In this document: positions 6,015-13,291 of the stretch, piece by piece
Position numbering within the stretch: position 1 is the stretch's first letter
Layout: the number at the start of each line of letters is the position of its first letter
The notes under the pieces: generated by a model
What the model was told of the DNA's origin: nothing
Seen by the model: only the letters and a program-made list of their open reading frames with translations
Database searches by the model: none
Assembly: GCA_036396275.1 (NCBI GenBank)
Contig: DASWLD010000021.1
Coordinates: 1 to 18,892 of the forward strand
Direction of reading: 5' to 3'
From: JACQFZ01 sp036396275
Lineage (GTDB): Bacteria > Pseudomonadota > Gammaproteobacteria > Acidiferrobacterales > Sulfurifustaceae
DNA: 18,892 bases
Made by a program: the position numbers and the translations under genes

Positions 6015-7307
6015 ATGACGACCCATCTATCGATTCACGGTAACCGCATGTCGCGACTGACCGGCGTGCGCGCGATCATGCAGGACATCCGGCAAACGCA
6101 GGCGGCGGCGTCGAACGAGCCGTGGATCAATCTAAGTCCCGGCAACCCGGTGATCCTGCCCGAGGTCGAATCGATGTGGCGCAAGCTCGCGCGGGACGTC
6201 GCCGATTCGAACGAATTCGGCGAGGTGGTGTGCCGCTACGGTGAATCGCAGGGCTACCCGCCGCTGCTCGACGCCGTAGTCGAGCTGTTCAACGGCAAAT
6301 ACGGTTGGGGCATCACCCAGGACAACGTCCTGATCACCCCCGGCAGCCAGAGTTCATTGTTCGCCGCGGCGAACTGCTTTTGCGGAATAAACGCGCAAGG
6401 AAAGTTGCGCAGACTATTGCTGCCGTCGACTCCCGACTACACCGGCTACGACGGCATCTGTCTGAACGAGGAAGCGCTGGTATCGGTGCCGCCCGAGATC
6501 GAAATCATCGACGCGCATACGTTTAAGTACGGCGTCAACTTCAACAAGCTGCATATCGACGACACGACCGGCGCCGTGATGTTCTCGCGCCCGTGCAATC
6601 CATCCGGTAACGTCATTCGCACCGAGGAGGTCGAGCGAATCATCGCCTTGGCCCACGCTCACGACGTACCGGTATTCATCGACGCCGCCTACGGTCCGCC
6701 GTTCCCCAGCCTGGCATTCGCACCGATCGAACCGTTTCGCGGCGACAACGTGGTGTACAGCATGAGTTTGTCGAAGGCGGGGCTTCCCGGCGAACGCATC
6801 GGCGTCGTCATCGGCCCGAGCCGCTACCTCGACGTCATGCGGGCGTTCTTGACCAACGCGGTGCTGCACTCCTCGCGCTTCGGCCAGGCGATCGCCGCGC
6901 GTGCGATCGCCTCGGGCGAGCTGGTCAAGGTGTCGCATGCGGTGATCGGCCCGTACTACCGAAAGAAATTCGAACTGATGCGCGGCTTGATGGCGGCATC
7001 GATGCCCGCGATCGACTGGTACTTGCACAAATTCGAAGGTGCGTTGTTCGCGTGGCTGTGGCTGAAGGATCTGCCGATCACCGACATCGAACTGTACAAC
7101 GAGATCAAAAAGGAACGCGTGTTCGTGGTTCCCGGTTCGTTCTTTTTCCCGGGATCGGACCCGCACTGGAAGCACCGCGGCGAATGCTTGCGGATCAGCT
7201 TGACCGCGAGCGACGAGGAAATTGCCCAAGGCGCCGCCGCCATCGCCCGCGTCGTGGCGCGGCTGTACAAAACGGCTCAGCGTCCGGCGCGTAGCGCAGC
7301 GGGATAG
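6015..7307 (+). CDS. avtA: Valine--pyruvate aminotransferase (AvtA family)
   Basis: A 430-residue fold-type I PLP-dependent aminotransferase, close in length to E. coli AvtA (417) and similar to it along its whole length. Shared segments include SPGNP (41-45), GSQSSLF (110-116), FKYGVNFNKLHI (170-181) and SRPCNPSGNVI (191-201). FIDAAYG (221-227) supplies the PLP-binding Asp223 and Tyr226, and MSLSKAGLPGERIG carries the PLP lysine Lys254. LFAWLWLKDLPIT (344-356), VVPGSFFFPG (371-380) and the substrate-binding Arg393 in CLRISL are also present. AvtA transfers the amino group between valine and pyruvate, linking branched-chain amino acid and alanine pools in the cytoplasm. The ATG at 6015 lacks a clear ribosome binding site; an ATG 11 codons later (6048) is a possible alternative start. 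The gene is divergent from the hydrolase and convergent with the pilus ATPase. Confidence 0.92.
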   Translation: MTTHLSIHGNRMSRLTGVRAIMQDIRQTQAAASNEPWINLSPGNPVILPEVESMWRKLARDVADSNEFGEVVCRYGESQGYPPLLDAVVELFNGKYGWGITQDNVLITPGSQSSLFAAANCFCGINAQGKLRRLLLPSTPDYTGYDGICLNEEALVSVPPEIEIIDAHTFKYGVNFNKLHIDDTTGAVMFSRPCNPSGNVIRTEEVERIIALAHAHDVPVFIDAAYGPPFPSLAFAPIEPFRGDNVVYSMSLSKAGLPGERIGVVIGPSRYLDVMRAFLTNAVLHSSRFGQAIAARAIASGELVKVSHAVIGPYYRKKFELMRGLMAASMPAIDWYLHKFEGALFAWLWLKDLPITDIELYNEIKKERVFVVPGSFFFPGSDPHWKHRGECLRISLTASDEEIAQGAAAIARVVARLYKTAQRPARSAAG

Positions 7308-7322
7308 CGGATACCGAGTCCG

Positions 7323-7336
7323 CACCGTCGACGGTG
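7323..7336. repeat. 14-base perfect palindrome between convergent genes
   Basis: CACCGTCGACGGTG is its own reverse complement. It lies in the 54-base gap between the stop codons of the aminotransferase and the pilus ATPase. GTCCG (7318-7322) and CGGAC (7354-7358) flank it as a further inverted pair. There is no loop and no T-run, so an ordinary intrinsic terminator is unlikely. A bidirectional hairpin or a protein-binding site is possible. Confidence 0.35.
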
Positions 7337-7361
7337 TGTGCCCCCGGCGGTCACGGACGCG

Positions 7362-8498
7362 TCACGCAAATCCGTCCAGTTTGAGCTTGAGGTCGGTCGG
7401 GCTGGTGGCGTAGTAAAGCGCCGTCGCCTCGTCGATGTGCCCTTGCTTGTACAAATGGAAGATGGCCGTGTCGAAACTCATCATGCCTTCGGCCATCGTA
7501 CCCTTGCGAATCAAATCGCCAAGGTCTTTGATTTTCAGCGGATCCAGAATCAGCTCGCGCGCGAGCGCCGACATGGTCAGGACTTCGCACGCGACAATAC
7601 GACCGGCCCCGTTCTTGCGCGGCAATAGCCGCTGACTGACGACACCGCGCACGTTCTGAGCGAGCTTCGCACGCATGCCGGGTTGCGCCTCCCCCGGGAA
7701 CGTCGAGATGATACGAGACACCGTTTCCGCGGCCGCCGGCGAATGTACCGTCGAAAAAACCAGGTGTCCGGTTTCCGCCGCCAGCATCGCGGTTTCGATG
7801 GTTTCGGGATCGCGCATTTCGCCGAGTAGGATCACGTCCGGGTCTTCGCGCAGTACCGCGCGCATGGCGTCGGCGAACGAATTGGTGTCGATTCCGACTT
7901 CGCGCTGCGTGATGATCGATTTCTTTTCGGTGAAGAGAAATTCGATCGGGTCTTCGATCGTGACGATGTGATCGCTGCGGGTGCCGTTGATCTCGTTGAT
8001 CATCGAGGCGAGCGTCGTCGATTTGCCGGAACCGGTAGCGCCCGTGATCAGTACCAGCCCGCGCTCGAGCCGCGTGAACGCCGAAACGACGTCGGGCAAC
8101 CCCAGTTCGGACGGCGTCGGAATGCTGGTATTGATGACGCGCAGCACCATGCCGACCGATCCGCGCTGATAGAACACGTTCGCGCGCACGCGTCCGATGT
8201 CCTTGAAGCCGATCGACAAGTCGACTTGGTGATTCTTTTCGAATTCCGCCGTCAGGCGCGCCGACATCATGGTGCGCGCGAGCCGCTCCATAAAATCCGC
8301 CGGCAGCAGTGGAACTTCGCGTACCGAACGCAGATTGCCGTCGACGCGAAGAATCGGATGGTTGCGCGTGCGCAGATGAATATCCGACGCGTTCAGACGC
8401 ACGCCGAGCGCTAGAATCTGACCGAGAAGTTTCAGCGGATCCGTGGCCGCCGTAATGGCGACGGGTGCGGGCGCAGCCGCGCGACTGGCATCGTTCAT
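7362..8498 (-). CDS. PilT/PilU-family type IV pilus retraction ATPase
   Basis: A 378-residue secretion-type hexameric ATPase, counted from the ATG at 8498. An in-frame ATG at 8561 would add 21 unsupported residues. N-terminal residues SDIHLRTRNHPILRVDG match the PilT N-terminal domain. Walker A GATGSGKST is at 153-161, the Asp box TIEDPIEF at 180-187, atypical Walker B LLGEMRD at 224-230 and the His box GHLVFSTVHS at 244-253. The C-terminus (MAEGMMSFDTAIFHLYKQGHI) is more PilU-like than the PilT AIRNLIRE form, so this is best called an accessory PilT/PilU-type ATPase. It powers pilus disassembly at the inner membrane. No other pilus gene is in the window. About 50 low-complexity Ala-rich residues precede the conserved part, and there is no strong ribosome binding site. 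Confidence 0.9.
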   Translation of the reverse strand: MNDASRAAAPAPVAITAATDPLKLLGQILALGVRLNASDIHLRTRNHPILRVDGNLRSVREVPLLPADFMERLARTMMSARLTAEFEKNHQVDLSIGFKDIGRVRANVFYQRGSVGMVLRVINTSIPTPSELGLPDVVSAFTRLERGLVLITGATGSGKSTTLASMINEINGTRSDHIVTIEDPIEFLFTEKKSIITQREVGIDTNSFADAMRAVLREDPDVILLGEMRDPETIETAMLAAETGHLVFSTVHSPAAAETVSRIISTFPGEAQPGMRAKLAQNVRGVVSQRLLPRKNGAGRIVACEVLTMSALARELILDPLKIKDLGDLIRKGTMAEGMMSFDTAIFHLYKQGHIDEATALYYATSPTDLKLKLDGFA

Positions 8499-8727
8499 TC
8501 GAGAATTTACCGCTAAGGCGTTGCCGATAAGTGTAGTCCATTGCCCCGGCGCCGCTAGCAAGCGGCCGGCGCCGCATTGCGGCCGCCGATGCCGGCGATC
8601 AGCATCGCCTTGGGAATTCTTCCGAGCGGGATGTGGACGGCGGAACCGCGGAGGGCGCGGCGAAATCCGGGCCGGATACGACTTCGCGTCGCCGGTCCGG
8701 CACCGAACGAAACCGCGAGGACCGTGT

Positions 8728-8952
8728 CTATGATTTTTTGATCAGGAAAGTAAACACGCCCTCGGCTTCGCTCGATTCCAAAAGCGCGTGCCCGGTCTGG
8801 GCCGAAAACGCCTTGAAGTCCAACACCGAAGCACGATCCGTGGCACGCACACGAATGGTTTGGCCGCTCGACATCGAATTGAGGGCTTTCTTGGTCTTTA
8901 AAATTGGCAGCGGACAATCGAGTCCGCGTACGTCCAGTTCTTGATCTGCCAT
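8728..8952 (-). CDS. tusA: TusA-family sulfur carrier/sulfurtransferase
   Basis: A 74-residue protein of typical TusA length. DVRGLDCPLPILKTKKAL carries the signature CPxP with the sulfur-binding Cys13, followed by the usual SSGQTIRVRATDRAS strand and a C-terminal FTFLIKKS. TusA proteins carry persulfide sulfur, either for tRNA thiouridine and molybdenum cofactor synthesis or, in sulfur oxidisers, in the rhd-tusA-dsrE/hdr pathways. The start at 8952 matches the family N-terminus (MADQELDVRG); longer in-frame extensions upstream are not conserved-looking. It is divergent from bepA-soxYZ and lies 229 bases upstream of the pilus ATPase on the same strand. I saw no dsrE or rhodanese gene next to it, so its pathway is undecided. 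Confidence 0.92.
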   Translation of the reverse strand: MADQELDVRGLDCPLPILKTKKALNSMSSGQTIRVRATDRASVLDFKAFSAQTGHALLESSEAEGVFTFLIKKS

Positions 8953-9136
8953 TGTTTGATCCGTGCAAGTTCGCGATACCGACGCCGTGGCGCAGACGCC
9001 CGACGCGGACCGGGTAGTATAGTGAGTACCGAGCCTAATCGGCATAGCTGGGGAACCAATGTCACCGCCGGAAGCGCGGTTCGCCGGTTTCCGGAGCGGT
9101 TCTAATTCCATCTATCTGCCCCCATACTACAAACCC

Positions 9137-10576
9137 ATGAAGCGCCTACTTCTTCCGAGTCTACTCTCGACGCTGCTGGCGCTGCCAGGTCCGGCGATTG
9201 GCGCAAACGCCATTACCTTGCCGGACCTGGGCGATGCATCGCGTACGGTTATTTCGCCGGCGCAGGAGCGGCGGTTAGGGGAAGATTTCATGCGGCGTGC
9301 GCGCCAGAGTCTGGCGTTCTCCGACGACCTGGAGATCTCCGATTACCTCCAAACGCTGGGACAACGGCTGGTCGCGCACAGCGACAGTCCGGGGACGAGT
9401 TTTCGTTTTTTCGCGGTCAACGATCCCACGATCAACGCGTTCGCCGTGCCCGGCGGTTTTATCGGCGTGCACACGGCGTTGATTCTCGCGGCCGAGAGCG
9501 AGGCCGAACTCGCCTCCGTGCTGGCCCACGAGATTTCCCACATCACGCAACGGCATATTCCGCGCCTATTGGCCGAGGACCAGAACGCCACGCTGCCGGC
9601 CATGGCGGCGATCCTGGCGGCGATTCTTCTCGCCGGTCACGGGGGTGAAGCCGCGGTCGCGCTGACCGGCGCGACGCTCGCGCAGCGCGGCATCGGTTTC
9701 ACGCGGGCGTTCGAGGAAGAAGCCGACCGTATCGGCGTTCGCGTGTTGGCGCAGTCCGGTTTCGACCCGCGCGCCATGCCGGCGTTCTTCGAACGCATGC
9801 AGCAGATCAATCGCGTGAACGACACCAATCTGCCCGACTTTTTGCGCGACCACCCGGTGACCACAACGCGCATCGCCGACGCGCGCAATCGCGCGGAGCA
9901 GTACCGTTATCGCCAGCGGCCGGACAGTCTGTCATTTCAGCTGGTGCGCGCGAAACTGCGGGCCAACGGATCCGGGGATCCCGAGAATATCGTTCGTGCC
10001 TTTGCGGCGAACATTAAGAATGAAAAGAGCACTCACATCGAGGCCGAGCGCTACGGTTATGCGGTAGCGCTGCTGCGCACGCGCCAATACGATCGCGCGC
10101 GCGCCGAAGTACGTCGGCTGGTGGACCGGGCGCCCACCAATAATTTCTACCGTATCTTGAAGGCGGAGATCGAACTGGCGGCTGGACAAACGGCCGCCGG
10201 TTTGCGTATCTACGAGAACGCTTACAAGGCCGATCCATCCTACCATCCGCTGGCGGTGAACTACGCGCGCGCGCTGATCGCGGCCGGTCGCGCGCCGGAC
10301 GCGGAACCGATTTTGCGTGCGAGCCTGAAACAGCGACCCGACGATCCGATGCTGCACAAGTTCCTAAGCGAATCGCTCAGCGTCGCGGGCAAAGCAGCCG
10401 AATCGCATCAAGCGCTTGCCGAATACTACTACCTCAGCGGCAACGCGAAGGCCGCCATCGAGCAGCTACGGCTCGCGAGTCGGCGCGCCGGAGACAACTT
10501 TTATCTGCAATCGAGCGTCGAGGCGCGGATTCAGGCGATCAAGGACGAGGCGGCGCTGCTCGCAGAGAAAAAATAG
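9137..10576 (+). CDS. bepA: Periplasmic M48 metalloprotease with TPR domain (BepA-like)
   Basis: A 479-residue protein, normal for BepA/YfgC (487 in E. coli). The ATG at 9137 was chosen because it begins a classical signal peptide (MKRLLLPSLLSTLLALPGPAIGANA). The M48 domain has zinc motif HEISH (131-135) and third ligand Glu193 in the E-x-E-A-D segment of AFEEEADRIG. His239 in LRDHPVTTTRI corresponds to the regulatory histidine switch of E. coli BepA. Residues about 280-470 are helical TPR repeats ending in a Lys-rich tail. BepA degrades or helps assemble LptD and other outer-membrane proteins stalled at BAM. The gene is upstream of soxYZ on the same strand with a 53-base gap, so they may share a transcript. 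A link between BepA and sulfur oxidation is not established. Confidence 0.93.
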   Translation: MKRLLLPSLLSTLLALPGPAIGANAITLPDLGDASRTVISPAQERRLGEDFMRRARQSLAFSDDLEISDYLQTLGQRLVAHSDSPGTSFRFFAVNDPTINAFAVPGGFIGVHTALILAAESEAELASVLAHEISHITQRHIPRLLAEDQNATLPAMAAILAAILLAGHGGEAAVALTGATLAQRGIGFTRAFEEEADRIGVRVLAQSGFDPRAMPAFFERMQQINRVNDTNLPDFLRDHPVTTTRIADARNRAEQYRYRQRPDSLSFQLVRAKLRANGSGDPENIVRAFAANIKNEKSTHIEAERYGYAVALLRTRQYDRARAEVRRLVDRAPTNNFYRILKAEIELAAGQTAAGLRIYENAYKADPSYHPLAVNYARALIAAGRAPDAEPILRASLKQRPDDPMLHKFLSESLSVAGKAAESHQALAEYYYLSGNAKAAIEQLRLASRRAGDNFYLQSSVEARIQAIKDEAALLAEKK

Positions 10577-10629
10577 GGGCATCGCGCAATCTGCCACATT
10601 GTCGAACGCGGGCGTTTCGAGAATTCGTT

Positions 10630-11088
10630 ATGCAGTTCCAGCGACGGAAAGCTCTCAAACGATTGATCGCCGCCGCCGGAACGATCGGCGTCGCGCTCGG
10701 CGTTTGGAAGTCGCGGGCGACGCGGGCAGCCGAGTGGCCGCGCGACGCCTACGGCGCCTCGACCGTCGCCGATGCCCTGCGAAATCTGTACGGGACCGGC
10801 GAGACAACGGCGTCGCACGCGGTCAAGGTGCGTGCGCCGACGCGCGTGCAAAGCGGTGGCGTCGTACCCGTGTCGGTGTCCGCCGACCTGCCGGATGTGC
10901 GCGCCATTAGCATTTTGATCGAAAAGAACTCGCCGCCCCTGGCGGCACACGTCCATTTGAGCGGTGCCGTCGCTTTTTTCGCGATCAACGTGAGAATGGC
11001 ATCGACATCCGACGTGCGCGTCGTGGTGAACGCCGGCGGAAAGCTCTACGCGCCCAAACAGAACGTCGAGGTGTTGGTTGGTGCGTGA
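10630..11088 (+). CDS. soxY: SoxY-family sulfur carrier subunit lacking the C-terminal cysteine arm
   Basis: A 152-residue protein. A Tat-type signal (QRRKALKRLIAAAG, ending near ATRAAEWP) is typical of SoxY, which is exported folded with SoxZ. The rest follows the SoxY immunoglobulin-like fold: ADALRNLYG, APTRVQSGGVVPVSV, SILIEKNSPPLAAHVHL and the final strand YAPKQNVEVLV. In working SoxY proteins the chain ends in a flexible GGCGG arm whose cysteine carries the sulfur intermediates of thiosulfate oxidation. Here it ends ...VLVGA and a TGA (11086-11088) stands where the arm should be. There is no cysteine anywhere in this protein. Start support is weak (GAG-AATTCGTT before the ATG). soxZ begins 26 bases after the stop. 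Confidence 0.85.
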   Translation: MQFQRRKALKRLIAAAGTIGVALGVWKSRATRAAEWPRDAYGASTVADALRNLYGTGETTASHAVKVRAPTRVQSGGVVPVSVSADLPDVRAISILIEKNSPPLAAHVHLSGAVAFFAINVRMASTSDVRVVVNAGGKLYAPKQNVEVLVGA

Positions 11089-11100
11089 TACAACACGCGC
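11081..11100 (+). promoter_or_regulatory. Hairpin spanning the soxY stop codon, just before the soxZ ribosome binding site
   Basis: GTGCGTG (11081-11087) can pair with CACGCGC (11094-11100), giving seven pairs including one G-U, with loop ATACAA. The soxY TGA sits at the top of the 5' arm and the soxZ Shine-Dalgarno AAGGA starts six bases beyond the 3' arm. A ribosome finishing soxY would melt it, so it could couple soxZ translation to soxY. Confidence 0.35.
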
Positions 11101-11114
11101 CGCGGAAGGAATGC

Positions 11115-11423
11115 ATGGCCACCAAGATTCGCACAAAAACCATTAACGGCGAAACCGAAATCCTGGTGCGCATCGATCACCCAATGGAGGACGGGCAACG
11201 ACTCGATCCGAAAACGAAGTTGCGCATTCCGCCGCATTTCATTCAGAAGATAACATTTGCGCTTAACGGCGAGGAATTCGCCGTGGCCGATCTTGGATCG
11301 GCCGTCTCCAAGGACCCGCTTGTCAAAGTCAAGGTCCGGGGCGCGAAACCGGGGGATAAGGTGAAAGTCGGCTGGAGCGACAACAAAGGGATCGCCGGCG
11401 AGAAGGAAATTGCAATCACCTAG
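11115..11423 (+). CDS. soxZ: Thiosulfate-oxidation carrier subunit SoxZ
   Basis: A 102-residue protein of normal SoxZ length. It has no signal peptide, as usual for SoxZ, which is carried across the membrane with SoxY. Typical segments are ETEILVRIDHPMEDGQR, the PPHFIQKITFALNG strand, SKDPLVKVKVRGAKPGDKV and a C-terminal VGWSDNKG. The ATG at 11115 is preceded by AAGGA (11106-11110). SoxZ forms the heterodimer that presents the SoxY arm to SoxAX, SoxB and SoxCD. None of those partners is in the window. The protein contains no cysteine, which is normal for SoxZ but means it cannot replace the one missing from SoxY. Confidence 0.93.
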   Translation: MATKIRTKTINGETEILVRIDHPMEDGQRLDPKTKLRIPPHFIQKITFALNGEEFAVADLGSAVSKDPLVKVKVRGAKPGDKVKVGWSDNKGIAGEKEIAIT

Positions 11424-11463
11424 GGAGACTCCGATTTATATGACTTTCTGCCGCAAAGACGCG

Positions 11464-11511
11464 AAGACGCAAAGAAGGGGTTTGGTTTACCCGTGTCATT
11501 CTTTGCGTCTT
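11464..11511. repeat. GACGCAAAG-type inverted repeat downstream of soxZ
   Basis: AAGACGCAAAGAA (11464-11476) is exactly complementary to TTCTTTGCGTCTT (11499-11511). The 22-base loop contains GGGG...CCC, which can extend the fold. The left arm is preceded by another GCAAAGACGC unit (from 11453), so it is a short tandem of GCAAAGACGC-like units facing an inverted copy. Similar CCGCAAAGACGCAAAG sequences occur as dispersed repeats in proteobacterial genomes. It could mark the end of the soxYZ message, although no T-run follows. Confidence 0.55.
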
Positions 11512-11531
11512 TGTGCTGTGCAGGACGCACG

Positions 11532-11581
11532 AATGTCGCGGGCGCAGGTGCCACACAGGGATGTGTCAATGTCGCGGGCGC
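11532..11581. repeat. Two direct copies of AATGTCGCGGGCGC, 36 bases apart
   Basis: Identical 14-base copies lie at 11532-11545 and 11568-11581. With the intervening AGGTGCCACACAGGGATG the block looks like two units of a dispersed repeat. No gene or mobile enzyme is linked to it. Confidence 0.5.
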
Positions 11582-11930
11582 GAGGGAAGCGCGCGGAGCG
11601 ACACAGCGCGGGAGCGACCGTCTCTGCGGCAAGCATTCATATTTTATGGAATTGATCAGAGCTTCCCTAGCCCAAATGCGCGCGAAGCGGAGGCGGGGTT
11701 ATGGCGGAAATCCTCGCATTTGCCGGCATGGCAGGTGCGACCGCGGTTGCTGGAACGGCCGTCTCGTCGCTGGGCTCCGGGCACACGGTTGGGCCGCGGA
11801 GTTTCACCCCGGGGGCGCGGCCGAATTCAGCAAGAAAATGCGGAACTTTGCCTGTGTTTTTCTTCGAAAGAACACTTTTACTTCAGTAGTTTAAGGGTCT
11901 ATCGGCACGACAATTGCACAATTTTCCTCC

Positions 11931-13205
11931 GTGAAAAAGAAACTGGGCGTACAAAACCTGAAGATCGGGATGTTCGTTAGCGAGCTCGACCGGCCATGGA
12001 TAGAAAGCCGCTTTCTCTTTCAAGGCTTCGAGATCCGCACGCAAGAGGAACTCGACGAACTCGCGCGCCTGTGTAAGTACGTCTATATCGAGACCGACGT
12101 CGAATATAAAGACGGAAGGCCGCGCCCCCGGCAACCGGTTTCCGTTGGCGCGCCCGCGCCGGATGAGTTCGCGGCCAAACGCATCGGTTTTGAGATTCTC
12201 GACAAGTTCGCGACGCCGCAGCCGGGGGCGCCGCCGCGCTACCCGGATAAGGTGCCGGTCGATGAAGAACTCCCCCAGGCGCGCAACCTAAGCCGCAACA
12301 CCAAAGTACTGGTCGACACTATCCTCGAGGACGCGCGCATGGGCCGCAGCCTCGATTCGCGCGCCGCCAAGGCGGCGGTGAGCGGCATGGTCGAAAGCAT
12401 CTTGCGCAATCCGGACGCGTTGGTTTGCTACAACCAATTGAAAAACAAGGATGAGTACACGGCGGAACACAGCCTGCGCGTCTGCATACTCGCGCTCAAC
12501 TTCGGTCGACATCTGGAACTGTCGGAGTCGGAACTGAACGTGCTCGGTCTAGGCGCGTTGTTGCACGACGTCGGTAAGATGAAGGTTCCCCTGGAAATCA
12601 TCAACAAACCCGGTCGCCTGACGGCCGAAGAATTCGAACTGATGAAAAGCCACGTGCCGCGCGGTGTCGAAATTCTCCAGCATCAGGGCGACATCCCGCC
12701 GGCCGCGATCGATATCGCCCGCTCGCATCATGAGCGTTACGACGGCAGCGGCTACTCCTCCGGACTCAAGGGCGCCAAGATCGGCCTGTTCGGCCAGGTC
12801 GGCGCGATCGTCGACAGCTACGACGCCATCACCAGCGACCGCTCGTACCACAAGGGGATGCCCGCGCACGATGCACTGCGCAAGATGTACGAATGGCGGC
12901 GCAAGGATTTTCACGAAAAACTCGTGGAGCAGTTCATTCAATGCATGGGAATTTATCCCATCGGCAGCGTGGTCGAGCTGAATACCGGCGGCATCGGTGT
13001 CGTGGTTTCCATGAACCGCACGTGGCGCCTACGCCCGCGCGTCGCTCTCGTGCTCGATGCCACCAAGCAGCCGTACCAGACGCCACGCATCGTCGATCTG
13101 ACTCAGGAAGAGGTGCGAGGAAGCAACGCATTGGTCATCCGCACGGTCCTGCCGGCCGGAAGCTTCGGCATCAACCCTATCCAATACCTGCCGTTGCCCG
13201 TCTAG
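11931..13205 (+). CDS. HD-GYP cyclic-di-GMP phosphodiesterase with N-terminal DUF3391
   Basis: A 424-residue protein. Residues 1 to about 130 form a DUF3391 domain (KKLGVQNLKIGMFVSELDRPWIESRF... is its usual beginning). The HD-GYP domain follows (about 150-340) with YTAEHS (Glu179, His180), LLHDVGKMKVP (His212, Asp213), His241, His266/His267 in HHERYDGSGY, and DSYDAITSDRSY (Asp295). These metal ligands look complete, so it should hydrolyse c-di-GMP in the cytoplasm and affect biofilm or motility. The signature reads GYSSGL rather than the usual GYPxGL. The start is GTG at 11931, chosen because it gives the family N-terminus, but there is no recognisable Shine-Dalgarno before it. It appears to be a single-gene unit followed by a terminator hairpin. 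Confidence 0.92.
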   Translation: MKKKLGVQNLKIGMFVSELDRPWIESRFLFQGFEIRTQEELDELARLCKYVYIETDVEYKDGRPRPRQPVSVGAPAPDEFAAKRIGFEILDKFATPQPGAPPRYPDKVPVDEELPQARNLSRNTKVLVDTILEDARMGRSLDSRAAKAAVSGMVESILRNPDALVCYNQLKNKDEYTAEHSLRVCILALNFGRHLELSESELNVLGLGALLHDVGKMKVPLEIINKPGRLTAEEFELMKSHVPRGVEILQHQGDIPPAAIDIARSHHERYDGSGYSSGLKGAKIGLFGQVGAIVDSYDAITSDRSYHKGMPAHDALRKMYEWRRKDFHEKLVEQFIQCMGIYPIGSVVELNTGGIGVVVSMNRTWRLRPRVALVLDATKQPYQTPRIVDLTQEEVRGSNALVIRTVLPAGSFGINPIQYLPLPV

Positions 13206-13213
13206 TTAAATGA

Positions 13214-13238
13214 CCCCCGGCAAAGCCGGGGGCTTATT
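13214..13238 (+). terminator. Rho-independent terminator of the HD-GYP gene
   Basis: CCCCCGGC (13214-13221), loop AAA, GCCGGGGG (13225-13232), followed by CTTATT. The perfect eight-base-pair GC stem begins 8 bases after the stop codon. The T-tract is short but acceptable. Confidence 0.75.
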
Positions 13239-13291
13239 GGGTGAGCGCCTCAAAGGCACCGTGAGCCGCCTGAAGGCGCCGGACTTTTTCT

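Larger units (their letters stand above)
11424..11930. other. 507-base gene-free region between soxZ and the HD-GYP gene
   Basis: No reading frame here looks like a protein. The first part holds an inverted repeat (11464-11511) and a pair of direct repeats (11532-11581), listed separately. The remainder, about 11640-11890, is GC-rich and then turns AT-rich (TTTTCTTCGAAAGAACAC, about 11861-11878) just before the HD-GYP start, where a promoter would be expected. I could not identify a convincing -35/-10 pair. I looked for the core pieces of a GEMM c-di-GMP riboswitch and did not find them. Confidence 0.55.

Noticed and set aside
5112..6026. Minus-strand open frame of 304 codons overlapping the hydrolase in another frame
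   Set aside because: Arg-rich out-of-frame shadow. The hydrolase frame carries HGGGY, GHSAG and a good ribosome binding site.
8499..8561. ATG at 8561 as the start of the pilus ATPase
   Set aside because: It adds 21 residues with no resemblance to PilT and no ribosome binding site. The ATG at 8498 is closer to the conserved N-terminus.
8555..8727. Minus-strand frame after tusA ending in AMLIAGIGGRNAAPAAC as a possible small gene
   Set aside because: No start codon with a ribosome binding site and no recognisable family. The open frame continues through tusA in a different phase and is explained by base composition.
11076..11117. Selenocysteine decoding of the soxY TGA
   Set aside because: The TGA is in about the right place for the arm cysteine, but the following codons do not encode Gly-Gly or a near stop, and the small hairpin surrounds the TGA instead of lying just after it as a bacterial SECIS would.
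11701..11889. Possible small protein MAEILAFAGMAG... upstream of the HD-GYP gene
   Set aside because: The N-terminus looks hydrophobic, but the rest is low-complexity, there is no convincing ribosome binding site, and the region resembles repeat-rich intergenic DNA.
11424..11930. GEMM-type c-di-GMP riboswitch upstream of the HD-GYP gene
   Set aside because: The GACGCAAAG string at 11466-11474 recalls part of a GEMM motif, but the rest of the conserved core is absent and the string belongs to an inverted repeat 450 bases from the start codon.
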